Part shown: piece by piece, positions 25,331-33,562 of the stretch
Position numbering within the stretch: position 1 is the first letter of the stretch
Layout of the letters: each line of letters starts with the position of its first letter
DNA from: JAVJSF01 sp040219555
GTDB taxonomy: Bacteria; Actinomycetota; Thermoleophilia; Miltoncostaeales; Miltoncostaeaceae
Assembly: GCA_040219555.1 (NCBI GenBank)
Contig: JAVJSF010000009.1
Span: forward strand, 62,001-126,000
Direction: 5' to 3'
DNA length: 64,000 nucleotides
The notes under the pieces: model-generated
Databases searched by the model: none
What the model was told of the DNA's origin: nothing
What the model saw: the letters and a program-made list of their open reading frames with translations, nothing else
Position numbers and translations under genes: made by a program

Positions 25331-27355
25331 TCATCCGGTCGTGATCGCCCCCGCCGGCGCACCCTCGTGCCCCGCCTCGGAGGCGGCCGCCTGCTCCTCG
25401 GCCCGCAGGTCGTGGTACAGGTAGGTGAGCGCCAGCGCGGCGACGGGCACGGCGGCCACGTACACCGCCGCCGCGACCAGGTTCACCACCCCGAAGGCCG
25501 CGTCGGTGAGGATGAGCGCGAGGGTGCCCACCGCCGGCCCCAGGAACAGGGCGGCCCCGGTGACCCCGACCACCATCACCGCCACCCGCAGCCAGTCGCC
25601 CCGCGTCAGCTGGGCGGAACGGCGCAGCGGGCTCACCCCGGTATCGCCCTCGGCGCCCACGACGACCGCCAGCAGCGACCAGCGCACCAGCAGGTAGATG
25701 GCCACGGGCAGCAGCACGAGGCTGAACTGCAGCGCCACCTGCAGGACGACGGCGATGGCCAGCGCGCGCACCAGCACGCGCCCGTCCCCCAGCACCGAGC
25801 GGTAGGCCCCGAGCGGCGTCACCGGGCGCCCGGCCACCAGCTCGCGCACCGCGCGCGCCACGGCGGCCTGCACCAGGGCCAGCCCCAGGATGGCGAAGAA
25901 CAAGCCGATGCTCAGCGCCAGGGAGCCCACCACCGCGTTGTCGCCCCCGGCCTCCTCGAGCAACGTCTCCAGTGCCGTCAGCTGGAAGAGCACGAACTGC
26001 AGGAACGTGATGAGGAGCCCGAGCGGGATGAACAGGAGGCCGATGCCGAGGAACAGGCGCGGCCGCTCGCGCATCAGGAGCGTCGCGGTGGAGACCTGCT
26101 GACCCCAGGCCCGCGGCGCCTCCAGGTCGCGGGTGCCCGTGGGCTGCCAGCGCGTGCGCCGGATTGACCACACCAGCAGCACCACGAGAGCGGCAAGCAG
26201 AAGCCCCACCGGCCCCGGGTTCGCCTTGGCCCGGCGAAGCAACTCCGATCCCGCCGCCACGGATCCGCAGAAGAAGTCGGTGGCGCGCGTGCCCGTCAGC
26301 CCTCCGGAGGGCACGCTGAAGCTGCGATCGCGCCAGCTCTCCATGGACCACGAGATCGGCTGGGTCCACTGGAACTTCTCGTTCGGACCGGTGGGCCCGT
26401 TGAAGACGCCGGACTGCTGCTCGCCCCAGCGCCCGTCGAAGCCGAGCCACGGGTGGGTGACCAGGTAGTCGGCCCGCGCCGTGGGGATGACGTCGATGGC
26501 CGGACGCAACTCGCGGTGGTCGCCGCCGGCGTCGTCGCACCCCATGCCCTCGGCCTCGCTGCGCATCAGGTAGATGCGCTCGCCGTAGAAGTTGGCGTGC
26601 GAGCCGGCGGCCGGGTGGACCACGGGCCGGGTGCCGTCCACCAACTCGAGCTTGTCGTCGCCCCACTCGGCCCGCTCGGCGCTGGAGTGCTGGCTGTACC
26701 CCACCTGCTCGGGCGACACGCCGAGCGCCTCCTGCGCGGAGCCCGCCGGGAAGACGATCTGGATCATCTCCCAGTCGCCCTCGTGGTTGTTGTTCCAGTC
26801 GTTGAAGACGTAGTAGAACCAGTACTGGAGGGCGATCCGATCGGGGAATCCGGGCTCGCTGACCACGCGCGCATAGACGGTGGGAGGGGTGCCCGCCGAG
26901 ATTCGCTCGGCCCATTCCGCGTAGCCGCAGCCGGGGTCGAGCGGGTCGCCCGGGAAGTCGAGGTGATAGCCCCACAGGCCACGCGACAGCCGCTCGGCCG
27001 AGGGCCCGATCTGCACCACGTTGGTGCGATCCCACGGACCGCGCAGGGCAACCTCCTCGTTGTCGAAGAGGATGCTCACGTCGACCGGCTCGTACGGCTC
27101 GCCCTCGCTGCACCGGCCGTCGACGGGTCGCTCCTGCAGGCGCACCACCGGGGCGTACCGCTGGGCCAGGGTCACCTCGGCCGCGCTCGGCGCGGCGCCG
27201 GCGGGCGCATCCTGGGCGCCGGCCGGGGTGGCCGGGATCAGGGCGACGAGCACGCACAGCAGCAGCGCCGCCGCAGCGACGGGGCAGGTCGTCCACCATC
27301 GCTGGCGGGGGTGGCGGGCCATCCCGCCCGACCCTATACACCGCCGGAGGTGCAT
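25331..27355 (-). CDS. Exported Vps62-like domain joined to a multi-pass membrane domain
   Basis: ATG 27355 has a GGAGGG site five bases before it; ATG 27322 would give a shorter, more classical signal peptide. The 674 residues begin with a hydrophobic export signal ending near PATPAGAQ. A Vps62/DUF946-like domain of about 330 residues follows, with YWFYYVFNDWNNNHEGDWEM and HPAAGSHANFYG as signature segments. A membrane anchor (PVGLLLAALVVLLVWSI) is followed by a cluster of about six membrane helices in the last 250 residues. The outer domain would face outside the cell and the C-terminal part lie in the membrane. The role is unknown. Confidence 0.85.
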   Translation of the reverse strand: MHLRRCIGSGGMARHPRQRWWTTCPVAAAALLLCVLVALIPATPAGAQDAPAGAAPSAAEVTLAQRYAPVVRLQERPVDGRCSEGEPYEPVDVSILFDNEEVALRGPWDRTNVVQIGPSAERLSRGLWGYHLDFPGDPLDPGCGYAEWAERISAGTPPTVYARVVSEPGFPDRIALQYWFYYVFNDWNNNHEGDWEMIQIVFPAGSAQEALGVSPEQVGYSQHSSAERAEWGDDKLELVDGTRPVVHPAAGSHANFYGERIYLMRSEAEGMGCDDAGGDHRELRPAIDVIPTARADYLVTHPWLGFDGRWGEQQSGVFNGPTGPNEKFQWTQPISWSMESWRDRSFSVPSGGLTGTRATDFFCGSVAAGSELLRRAKANPGPVGLLLAALVVLLVWSIRRTRWQPTGTRDLEAPRAWGQQVSTATLLMRERPRLFLGIGLLFIPLGLLITFLQFVLFQLTALETLLEEAGGDNAVVGSLALSIGLFFAILGLALVQAAVARAVRELVAGRPVTPLGAYRSVLGDGRVLVRALAIAVVLQVALQFSLVLLPVAIYLLVRWSLLAVVVGAEGDTGVSPLRRSAQLTRGDWLRVAVMVVGVTGAALFLGPAVGTLALILTDAAFGVVNLVAAAVYVAAVPVAALALTYLYHDLRAEEQAAASEAGHEGAPAGAITTG

Positions 27356-27426
27356 CGCATCCCTCCGCTCGTCGCTGTGATAACTTGACGGCACAATGAA
27401 ATGCACGCGGCCCGGAGGCGGCCCCG

Positions 27427-28302
27427 ATGGACGAGCACGCACAGACCGCAGCGACCAACCTGCCCGGGCCGGCAACGCGCATCGGCGCGGTGCGCCTGGC
27501 GGTGCGCGACCTCGATGCCGCACGCGACTTCTACACCCGGGCCATCGGGCTGGAGCCGGTGGCCGGCGACGGCGCGACGACCGCCCTCGGCATCGACGGC
27601 CGCCCGCTCGTGGAGCTGGAGGCCGCCCCCGACGAGCGGCCGGCCCCCCGAGGCGCCTCGGGCCTGTTCCACCTGGCGCTGCTCGTGCCCGAGCGGCCGG
27701 CGCTGGCCGCCGCGGTGCGCCGCGTGGTGGACGCCGGCGCGCGCTTCTCGGGCGCCGCCGACCACCTGGTGAGCGAGGCGCTCTACCTGAACGACCCCGA
27801 GGGCAACGGCATCGAGATCTACCGCGACCGCCCTCGCGACGAGTGGCCCTCGGTCGACGGCCGGCTGCAGATGGACACCCTCCCCATCGACCTGGACGGC
27901 GTGATGGCCGAACGCCCCGACGCTCCCGCCCCGGCAACGATGGAGCCGGGCACGACCATGGGCCACATCCATCTGCGTGTGGACGACCTGGACGCGGCGG
28001 GGCGCTTCGCGGTGGGCGTCCTGGGGCTGGACGTGATGGTCGACACCTACCCGGGCGCCCTGTTCGTGGCGGCAGGCGGATACCACCACCACATCGGCAT
28101 GAACACCTGGGGCAGCCCGCGGCCCGCCCAGCCCGGGTCGCTGGGCCTGCGCCACTACGAGCTGGTGGTGGACGACGCGCGCGCGCTGGCCGCGCTCGCC
28201 GCCCGCGCCGAGGGTGCCGGTGCCGGGGCACCGGATGACCGCAACGGCCTGCGGGCCGTCGACCCGGCCGGCAACACCGTGCTGGTGCGCGCGGCGGGAT
28301 AG
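27427..28302 (+). CDS. VOC-family (glyoxalase/extradiol dioxygenase-like) two-domain protein
   Basis: ATG 27427 has a CGGAGG site. The 291 residues contain two VOC modules, each with paired beta-alpha-beta units. The first includes RLAVRDLDAARDFYTRAIGL and NDPEGNGIEIYRDR; the second includes HIHLRVDDLDAAGRFAVGVL and GYHHHIGMNTWGS. The pattern resembles CatE-type catechol-2,3-dioxygenase proteins, with metal ligands likely His in HIHL and HHHIG and Glu in HYELVV. It would act on a small aromatic or related compound in the cytoplasm, but the substrate is unknown. It is divergent from the Vps62-like gene. Confidence 0.9.
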   Translation: MDEHAQTAATNLPGPATRIGAVRLAVRDLDAARDFYTRAIGLEPVAGDGATTALGIDGRPLVELEAAPDERPAPRGASGLFHLALLVPERPALAAAVRRVVDAGARFSGAADHLVSEALYLNDPEGNGIEIYRDRPRDEWPSVDGRLQMDTLPIDLDGVMAERPDAPAPATMEPGTTMGHIHLRVDDLDAAGRFAVGVLGLDVMVDTYPGALFVAAGGYHHHIGMNTWGSPRPAQPGSLGLRHYELVVDDARALAALAARAEGAGAGAPDDRNGLRAVDPAGNTVLVRAAG

Positions 28303-28321
28303 CCCGGCCGCCGGCGCGAGG

Positions 28322-28921
28322 TCAGACCCCGAGCGCCGCCAGGGGGTCGGTGCTCCCCGTGCCCGAGCGCGCGAGCGCCGCCCCCACCGACGCCGCCAGC
28401 CGCAGCGCGTCCTCCAGACCCTCGCCGCGCCCCAGGACCACGGCGATGGCCGCACCGATGCCGTCGGCCACCTGCGCCCCCAGCGCCGGCGCACCCGCGG
28501 CGCCCCCGTCGCCCCAGCGCTCCTCGGTGCCGTCGGCGCGGCGCAGCCACCCGCCGGCAGGCCCCTGGGCCGTCACGATCGCGCCCGGCGCCACGGGCAG
28601 TTCGGTCTCGTCCACGTCGTGGGCGGGATCGCCGCCGTCCACCAGCACCACGTCGGCGGGGATGCAGCTCCCCACAAGGGTCTCCACGGCCCGCGCGCTC
28701 ACCACCAGGTTCCCGGAGCGGCGCGCGCGCACGAAGAGGTCCGGGTCGTCGGCGCCCGCCACGTAGACCGCCGCGAAGTCGCCCAGGTCACGCGGCCCGT
28801 CATCGTCATCGCCGGCCGGCGCGGCGTACTCCCACCAGGCGGCCCCCAGGGCGGTCGCCACCCGGGCCGCGGCACCCTCGCCGGCGCCCGGGCCCACCAG
28901 CGCCACGCGCACGTCGCTCAC
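28322..28921 (-). CDS. PfkB-like protein lacking the N-terminal half and catalytic motif
   Basis: GTG 28921 overlaps the serS stop (GTGA). The 199-residue product matches the C-terminal half of ribokinase/PfkB proteins in layout: VYVAGADDPDLFVRARRSG, a strand IPADVVLVDGGDP, the IVTAQGPAGGWLRRADG hairpin, and a helix VVLGRGEGLEDALRLAASVG. The expected catalytic GAGD is replaced by GAQV (LGAQVADG), so no phosphotransferase base is visible. The N-terminal sugar-binding half is absent. It may be a decayed or repurposed domain, such as a nucleotide-binding regulator. The similarity is inferred by pattern only. Confidence 0.55.
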   Translation of the reverse strand: MSDVRVALVGPGAGEGAAARVATALGAAWWEYAAPAGDDDDGPRDLGDFAAVYVAGADDPDLFVRARRSGNLVVSARAVETLVGSCIPADVVLVDGGDPAHDVDETELPVAPGAIVTAQGPAGGWLRRADGTEERWGDGGAAGAPALGAQVADGIGAAIAVVLGRGEGLEDALRLAASVGAALARSGTGSTDPLAALGV

Positions 28922-30177
28922 CTGGGCGTGATGGCCGCGGGCGCCCCATGGGCCCGCAGGGCCTCGGGGATGGTGACCGACCCGTCCTCGTTCTGATGGT
29001 TCTCCAGGAGCGCGATCAGGGTGCGCCCCACCGCCACCGCCGTGCCGTTGAGCGTGTGCACCGGCACGGTGCCGCGCTCGCGCTTGACCCGGCACTTGAG
29101 CCGGCGTGCCTGATAGTCGGTGCAGTTGGAGCACGAGGTGACCTCGCGGAAGCGCTCCTGGGCGGGCATCCAGGCCTCGCAGTCGAACTTGCGCGCCGCG
29201 GACGCCCCGAGATCGCCCAGCGCGATGTCCACCACGCGGTAGGGCACCTCGATGGCCCGGAGGATCGCCTCCTGCACGCCCAGGATGCGCAGGTGCTCCT
29301 CGTCCGAGTCCTCGGGCAGCACGAACGAGAACATCTCCACCTTGTCGAACTGGTGCACGCGGAAGATGCCCCGGGTGTCCTTGCCGGCCGCCCCGGCCTC
29401 GCGCCGGAAACAGGTGGACACGCCGCCGTAGCGCAGCGGCAGGTCGTCCTCCGCCACGATCTGGTCGCCGTGCAGGCCCGCCAGCGGCACCTCCGAGGTG
29501 CCCACCAGGTACAGGTCGTCCTCGGCCGTGCGGTAGATCGACGAGCGGTCGGTGGGGAAGAAGCCGGTCCCCCACATGGCCTCCTCGCGCACCAGCACCG
29601 GGGGGATGACAGGGGTGAAGCCGGCCTCCTCGACGGCGTCGAGGGCCAGGGAGACCACGGCCATCTGCAGCCGCACCAGCGGCCCCTTGAGGTACGCGAA
29701 GCGCGCGCCCGACACCCGGGCGGCGGACTCGAGGTCGAGGACCCCCGCGGCCGTGGCCAGGTCGACGTGATCGCGCGGGTTCGCGAGCGCCGGCAACTCG
29801 CCCACCCGGCGCACCTCGCGCGCGTCGTCCTCGCCCCCGGGCGGGGCCTCGGCCTGTGCGATGTTGGGCAGGCCCAGCAGCACGGCGTCGCGCTCGGCCT
29901 CCAGTTCGCGCAGCGCCTCCTCGTCGGCGGTCAGCCGCTCGCCCAGCGCTCGGCCCTCGGCCTCCAGGCCGCCGGTGTCCTCGCCGGCGCGCCGGCGGGC
30001 GCCGACCTCCTTGCCGATACGGGTGCGCTCGGCGCGGGTGGTCTCCACGTGGCCGCGCACCGCACGGGCCCGCTCGTCGAGTTCCACGAGGGTCGCGAGA
30101 TCGGCCTCGGCGCCACGCCGGCGCATGGCCTCCTCCACCGCGGGGAGGTCGGACCGGATGAGCTTGAGGTCGAGCAG
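28918..30177 (-). CDS. serS: Seryl-tRNA synthetase
   Basis: The protein charges tRNA-Ser with serine. A class II core is visible: motif 2 region (STCFRREAGAAGKDTRGIFR, VHQFDKVEMF) and motif 3 (AVAVGRTLIALLENHQNEDG). The N-terminal coiled-coil arm (residues about 30-100) is present. A GTG at 30138 would cut off the conserved LDLKLIRSDL start of the family. Instead a CTG at 30177, three bases after an in-frame TAG, gives that N-terminus and has a GGAG site seven to ten bases upstream. CTG is therefore the likely start, giving 419 residues. It is followed by a coupled PfkB-like gene and preceded by a STAS gene. Confidence 0.95.
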   Translation of the reverse strand: MLDLKLIRSDLPAVEEAMRRRGAEADLATLVELDERARAVRGHVETTRAERTRIGKEVGARRRAGEDTGGLEAEGRALGERLTADEEALRELEAERDAVLLGLPNIAQAEAPPGGEDDAREVRRVGELPALANPRDHVDLATAAGVLDLESAARVSGARFAYLKGPLVRLQMAVVSLALDAVEEAGFTPVIPPVLVREEAMWGTGFFPTDRSSIYRTAEDDLYLVGTSEVPLAGLHGDQIVAEDDLPLRYGGVSTCFRREAGAAGKDTRGIFRVHQFDKVEMFSFVLPEDSDEEHLRILGVQEAILRAIEVPYRVVDIALGDLGASAARKFDCEAWMPAQERFREVTSCSNCTDYQARRLKCRVKRERGTVPVHTLNGTAVAVGRTLIALLENHQNEDGSVTIPEALRAHGAPAAITPR

Positions 30178-30180
30178 GGC

Positions 30181-30534
30181 CTACTCCTCGGGAGGGGCGG
30201 CCAGCAGGCCGCGCAGGGCGGGCAGGTCGTCGGCGAAGATGAACGAGCGGCGCAGGCCGGTGATCTCGAACAGGCGCCGGAGGCGCCGGTGGGGACAGAT
30301 GAGTCCCAGGCGGCCGTTGGCCTCGCGGGCGCGGTTCAACAGGCTCACCAACGCCCCGAGCCCGGAGGAGTCGAGCAGGGTGACGCCGGTCAGGTCCACG
30401 GCCAGCGTGCCGCCGGCCACATCGAGCTCGTCGAGGACCCGACGGAACCCGTTGACCGTGTAGATGTCGAGCTCGCCGGTGAGCGTGACCAGCACGATGC
30501 CCTCACGGACATCGGTGGTGACATCGAGGCTCAT
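30181..30534 (-). CDS. STAS-domain anti-sigma-factor antagonist
   Basis: ATG 30534 starts a 117-residue protein with one STAS domain: strands VLVTLTGELDIYT and GGTLAVDLTGVTLLDSSG, then helices. Ser56 in LLDSSGLG is the position of the conserved phospho-serine of SpoIIAA-type antagonists. Such proteins bind an anti-sigma kinase when unphosphorylated. The nearby RsbU-type phosphatase (31204) could act on it, and a kinase is not in this window. It is followed three bases later by the serS CTG start, and the stop codon lies in the serS ribosome-site region. Confidence 0.9.
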   Translation of the reverse strand: MSLDVTTDVREGIVLVTLTGELDIYTVNGFRRVLDELDVAGGTLAVDLTGVTLLDSSGLGALVSLLNRAREANGRLGLICPHRRLRRLFEITGLRRSFIFADDLPALRGLLAAPPEE

Positions 30535-30598
30535 GCGGCCGATGCTACCGCAGCCCCGGAGCGCCGCACGCGCGGGCGCCCCCGGGGCCAGGAGGGTG

Positions 30599-31063
30599 TT
30601 ACTGGAGGCTGATGACGTACGCGACGACGTCGGTGAGCTCGTCGCCCGAGACGATCCCGGCCGGCATGGCGTTGAGACCGTTGGTGACCACCTCGGTGAC
30701 GTACTCCGCGTCGAGGCCCTGGCCGGCGAGCTGCGGCCCGAAGCCGCCGCCGTCCAGGCCGTTGTTCAGGTGGCAGGCCGTGCAGTTCGAGGCGAAGACC
30801 GTCTCGCCGGCTGCGGCGTCACCATCCACCTCGAGCGGCGGTTCACCGCCGTCGCCGGGCTCCTCCTCGGCGGGGGGCGGCGCGGCGCCATCGGGAGCCA
30901 CCGTCGAGCCGTCCTCGTCGGTCTGGAGGGCGCTGTTGACAGCGGTCTGGGCGGACTCCGGCGTCTGGGCCTCGTCCGCGTCGCTGCTGACGCACCCGCT
31001 CACCAGCAGTGCGCCGCACAGCAGCGCCATCAAGGATGCGATCACCCAGAGTCTGCGCACCAT
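30599..31063 (-). CDS. Lipoprotein c-type cytochrome, single heme
   Basis: ATG 31063 gives 154 residues; an upstream frame is possible but less suitable. The signal peptide ends with lipobox LVSGC (Cys24), so the protein is probably lipid-anchored outside the cytoplasmic membrane. A Pro/Glu-rich linker follows, then a class I cytochrome domain with CTACH at residues 94-98 and a Met ligand in NAMPAG. It would carry electrons for a respiratory or redox enzyme. It is 64 bases from the STAS gene, and there is no quinol oxidase nearby. Confidence 0.88.
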   Translation of the reverse strand: MVRRLWVIASLMALLCGALLVSGCVSSDADEAQTPESAQTAVNSALQTDEDGSTVAPDGAAPPPAEEEPGDGGEPPLEVDGDAAAGETVFASNCTACHLNNGLDGGGFGPQLAGQGLDAEYVTEVVTNGLNAMPAGIVSGDELTDVVAYVISLQ

Positions 31064-31203
31064 CCACACTCCCACACGACCTCGACAGAAGGGACCGCTT
31101 CGGAGCATATGCGCCGTGCCGCCGAATACAACCGGGCGGCGCCCGGTGGGGTCAACACTCCCTCAAGGCCGGGGCGCTAGCCTCGCACCAGGAGCCCGCG
31201 CCG

Positions 31204-32910
31204 ATGCCCGCACACCCGCCACCCGCCCCCGGGGCCGACGACCGCGACCGACTGGCCGGCGCCGTGCGCGCCAGCGTGGTGGGCATGGTGCTGTCCGATG
31301 AGGACGACCGGCTGGTGCTGGCGAACCCGGCCGCGGGGCGCCTGCTGGGCGTCGACCTGGGACTCCTGGCCGGGGCGAGGATGGACGACCTGATCGACGA
31401 GCCGCTGCGCTGGCGCCTCACCAACCCCGCCGACAGCGCCGCGGCCATGCGCCGGGTGCGCCGGAGCGCCGACCCCGAGGGGAGCATCACCCTGAACGTG
31501 GTGGACGGCCCCGCCCTGCGCCACCGCTGCGTGGAGGTGCGCGACGGGGGTGGCCGGCCGCTGGGTCGCCTGGACACCTTCGCCGACATCACCGAGGCGC
31601 GCACCGCACTTGCGGCGCTCCGCCGCGAGGTGGCCGAGCGCGAGCGCCTGGCCCGGCGCGAGGAGCTACGCGCGGCCGAGGCTGCCGCGCTGGAGGGCGC
31701 CGGCCTGGCGATGGCCGGGGCCCTGGCGCCCGGCGAGGTCCACGCGCGGTTGATCGAGCAGGTGCGGGCGCTGGTACCCCACGCCGACAAGGTCGCCGTG
31801 CTGATCGCCGACCGGCGCGGCGCCCTGAGGGTCGCATCCCAGGCCGGCTTCGCCCCGGCCACCACCGCGCACATGGTCTTCGCGCCCGGCGAGGGGGCGG
31901 TGGGGCGGGTCATCGCCGGAAAGCGTCCGTTCATCTGCAACGACACCGCCACCGAGCCGCGAACCGCCAGCCGCATCACCCGCCCGGAGGGGATCCGCTC
32001 GTTCATGCACATCCCGCTGGTGGTGGCCGGCGTGGCCCATGGCCTCGTGGCGGTGAACAGCCTGCGCCCGCGCGCGTTCGGCGAGCGCGAGGTGCGCGTG
32101 GTGGGAGAACTGGCGCTCCACGCCGCGGCGGCGTTGCAGAACGCCCTGCGCTACGAGAGCGAGCGCCACGTCGCGGCCACGCTGCAGCGCGCCCTGGCCC
32201 CCGGGCCGCCACCCCGCATCGACGGGCTGGCGGCCGCCACCGTGCACCGGCCGGCGCGCGGGGTACGCGTGGGTGGCGACATCTGCATGGTGTGGGAGGC
32301 CGGGGCCGGACGCGCGGCGGCGCTGATCGGCGACGTCGCCGGTCAGGGCATCGAGGCTGCCGGCCTGGCCAGCATGGTGCGCCACATGGCGGTGGCGCTG
32401 GCCCGGTCCGACCCGGCACCCGCCCGGCTGGTGGCCGAGTTGGACGCCCTGGTGGGCCCGCGCCTGCCCGACGGGGCGCTGGTCACCCTGGCGTACGTCC
32501 TGGCCGATCCGGGGGCGGGGCGACTCACCTGGAGCACCGCCGGCCACCCTGCGCCGGTGCTGCTGCGCGCCGGCGGCGAGGTGGTCACACTCGGCGAGCC
32601 GGGCCCGCCCTGCGGCGCCTTCCCGGACACCGTGCGCGAGCAGCACGGTGCGCCCCTCGGCGACGGCGACACGCTGGTGCTCTACACCGACGGGCTCATC
32701 GAGGCACGTCGTGGGCGCCGGGAGTTCGGTGACGGCTCGCTGCACGCCCTGCTGGGGTCGCTGGTGCACATGCCCGCCCCGGAGCTCCCGGGCGCTGTGA
32801 TCGCCGCCGTCGAGCGCTGGGCCGGTGCCCCGCTGGGCGACGACGCGGCCATCGCGGTGCTGCGCCGCCAGGACGCCGGCACCGCGCGAGCCCGCCTCAG
32901 GCCTGGGTGA
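31204..32910 (+). CDS. PAS-GAF-PP2C phosphatase (RsbU-type)
   Basis: ATG 31204 follows an AGGAG site. The 568-residue protein has an N-terminal PAS-like domain (residues about 15-130, SDEDDRLVLANPAAGRLLGV), a linker helix, and a GAF domain (about 160-310, with NDTATEPRTASRI). A PP2C/SpoIIE phosphatase domain (about 330-555) shows VRVGGDICMVW, IGDVAGQG, VLYTDGLIEARRG and GDDAAIAVL. The metal-binding Asp residues are retained. It should dephosphorylate a STAS protein in response to a ligand bound by GAF or PAS; the STAS gene at 30181 is the obvious local candidate. It overlaps the next convergent gene by 14 bases. Confidence 0.92.
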   Translation: MPAHPPPAPGADDRDRLAGAVRASVVGMVLSDEDDRLVLANPAAGRLLGVDLGLLAGARMDDLIDEPLRWRLTNPADSAAAMRRVRRSADPEGSITLNVVDGPALRHRCVEVRDGGGRPLGRLDTFADITEARTALAALRREVAERERLARREELRAAEAAALEGAGLAMAGALAPGEVHARLIEQVRALVPHADKVAVLIADRRGALRVASQAGFAPATTAHMVFAPGEGAVGRVIAGKRPFICNDTATEPRTASRITRPEGIRSFMHIPLVVAGVAHGLVAVNSLRPRAFGEREVRVVGELALHAAAALQNALRYESERHVAATLQRALAPGPPPRIDGLAAATVHRPARGVRVGGDICMVWEAGAGRAAALIGDVAGQGIEAAGLASMVRHMAVALARSDPAPARLVAELDALVGPRLPDGALVTLAYVLADPGAGRLTWSTAGHPAPVLLRAGGEVVTLGEPGPPCGAFPDTVREQHGAPLGDGDTLVLYTDGLIEARRGRREFGDGSLHALLGSLVHMPAPELPGAVIAAVERWAGAPLGDDAAIAVLRRQDAGTARARLRPG

Positions 32911-33562
32911 TGGCCTCCACCAGGAAGCGCACGTGCGCCTGGACGCTGGCCGCCTGACCCAGGACGTTGACCGCCTCGGCCGAGGCGATGGCGTCCTCCC
33001 CGCCGCGCTCGCGCGCCGCCAGCTTGGCCGCGCGGTCCATCGCGAAGATGGTGTCGGCCAGCCGGGTCTGGTTCTCGGCCATCCAGCCGTTGGCGATCTC
33101 GGCGACCGGGCTGGCCCACATGCCGGTGGAGTCGAGCTCGTCCAGGAACACCCGCAGCCAGGCGCCCAGGCGCACGCGGCGCTCCACCACGACCCGGTTG
33201 GTGGGGTCCTCGCCGGCGTCGTCGCCGAACTGGCGCGCCGTCTCGAAGGCGTGGGCCTCACCCACCAGGGTGAGTTGCCTCTGGAGCGCATCCGGGTCGC
33301 GCAACCGCCCCGGCAGGTCGGCCGTGAAGCGGCGGGCCGATTCGCGCGCACCCGGGCCGGCGTGGGCGTCGAGAGCCTCGGCGACGAAACGCAGGTGGGC
33401 ACGGATGGATGGGTCCCCGACCGGGGTGAGCTCCTCGGGGCTCGCGCCCACGGCCTCCTCGGCCAGGATCGCGTGCAGGCGCTCGGGGTGCTGCTGCATC
33501 CACGAGAGCATCGCCCGCGCCCCCGGGTTGTCGGGCGCGGGCGGTGGCGGAGTGGAGGCCAT
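32897..33562 (-). CDS. Unknown helical protein coupled to the ETF:quinone oxidoreductase gene
   Basis: ATG 33562 shares a base with the upstream stop (TGATG), favouring a real gene of 221 residues. The protein is nearly all helix, with FVAEALDAHAGPGARESARRF, RVRLGAWLRVFLDELDSTG and VNVLGQAASVQAHVRFLVEA. The two halves look weakly alike (each has an IRAHLRFV/VQAHVRFLVE segment), suggesting an internal duplication. No cofactor motif, signal peptide or membrane helix is visible. Tight coupling with the flavoprotein gene suggests a partner or assembly role. The family is not recognised. Confidence 0.72.
   Translation of the reverse strand: MASTPPPPAPDNPGARAMLSWMQQHPERLHAILAEEAVGASPEELTPVGDPSIRAHLRFVAEALDAHAGPGARESARRFTADLPGRLRDPDALQRQLTLVGEAHAFETARQFGDDAGEDPTNRVVVERRVRLGAWLRVFLDELDSTGMWASPVAEIANGWMAENQTRLADTIFAMDRAAKLAARERGGEDAIASAEAVNVLGQAASVQAHVRFLVEAITQA

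Noticed and set aside
27385..27390. TTGACG as a -35 for the VOC gene
   Set aside because: No matching -10 at normal spacing before ATG 27427, so no promoter was called.
30535..30598. T-box or riboswitch upstream of the STAS-serS genes
   Set aside because: The region is too short and lacks a T-box sequence or tandem stems.
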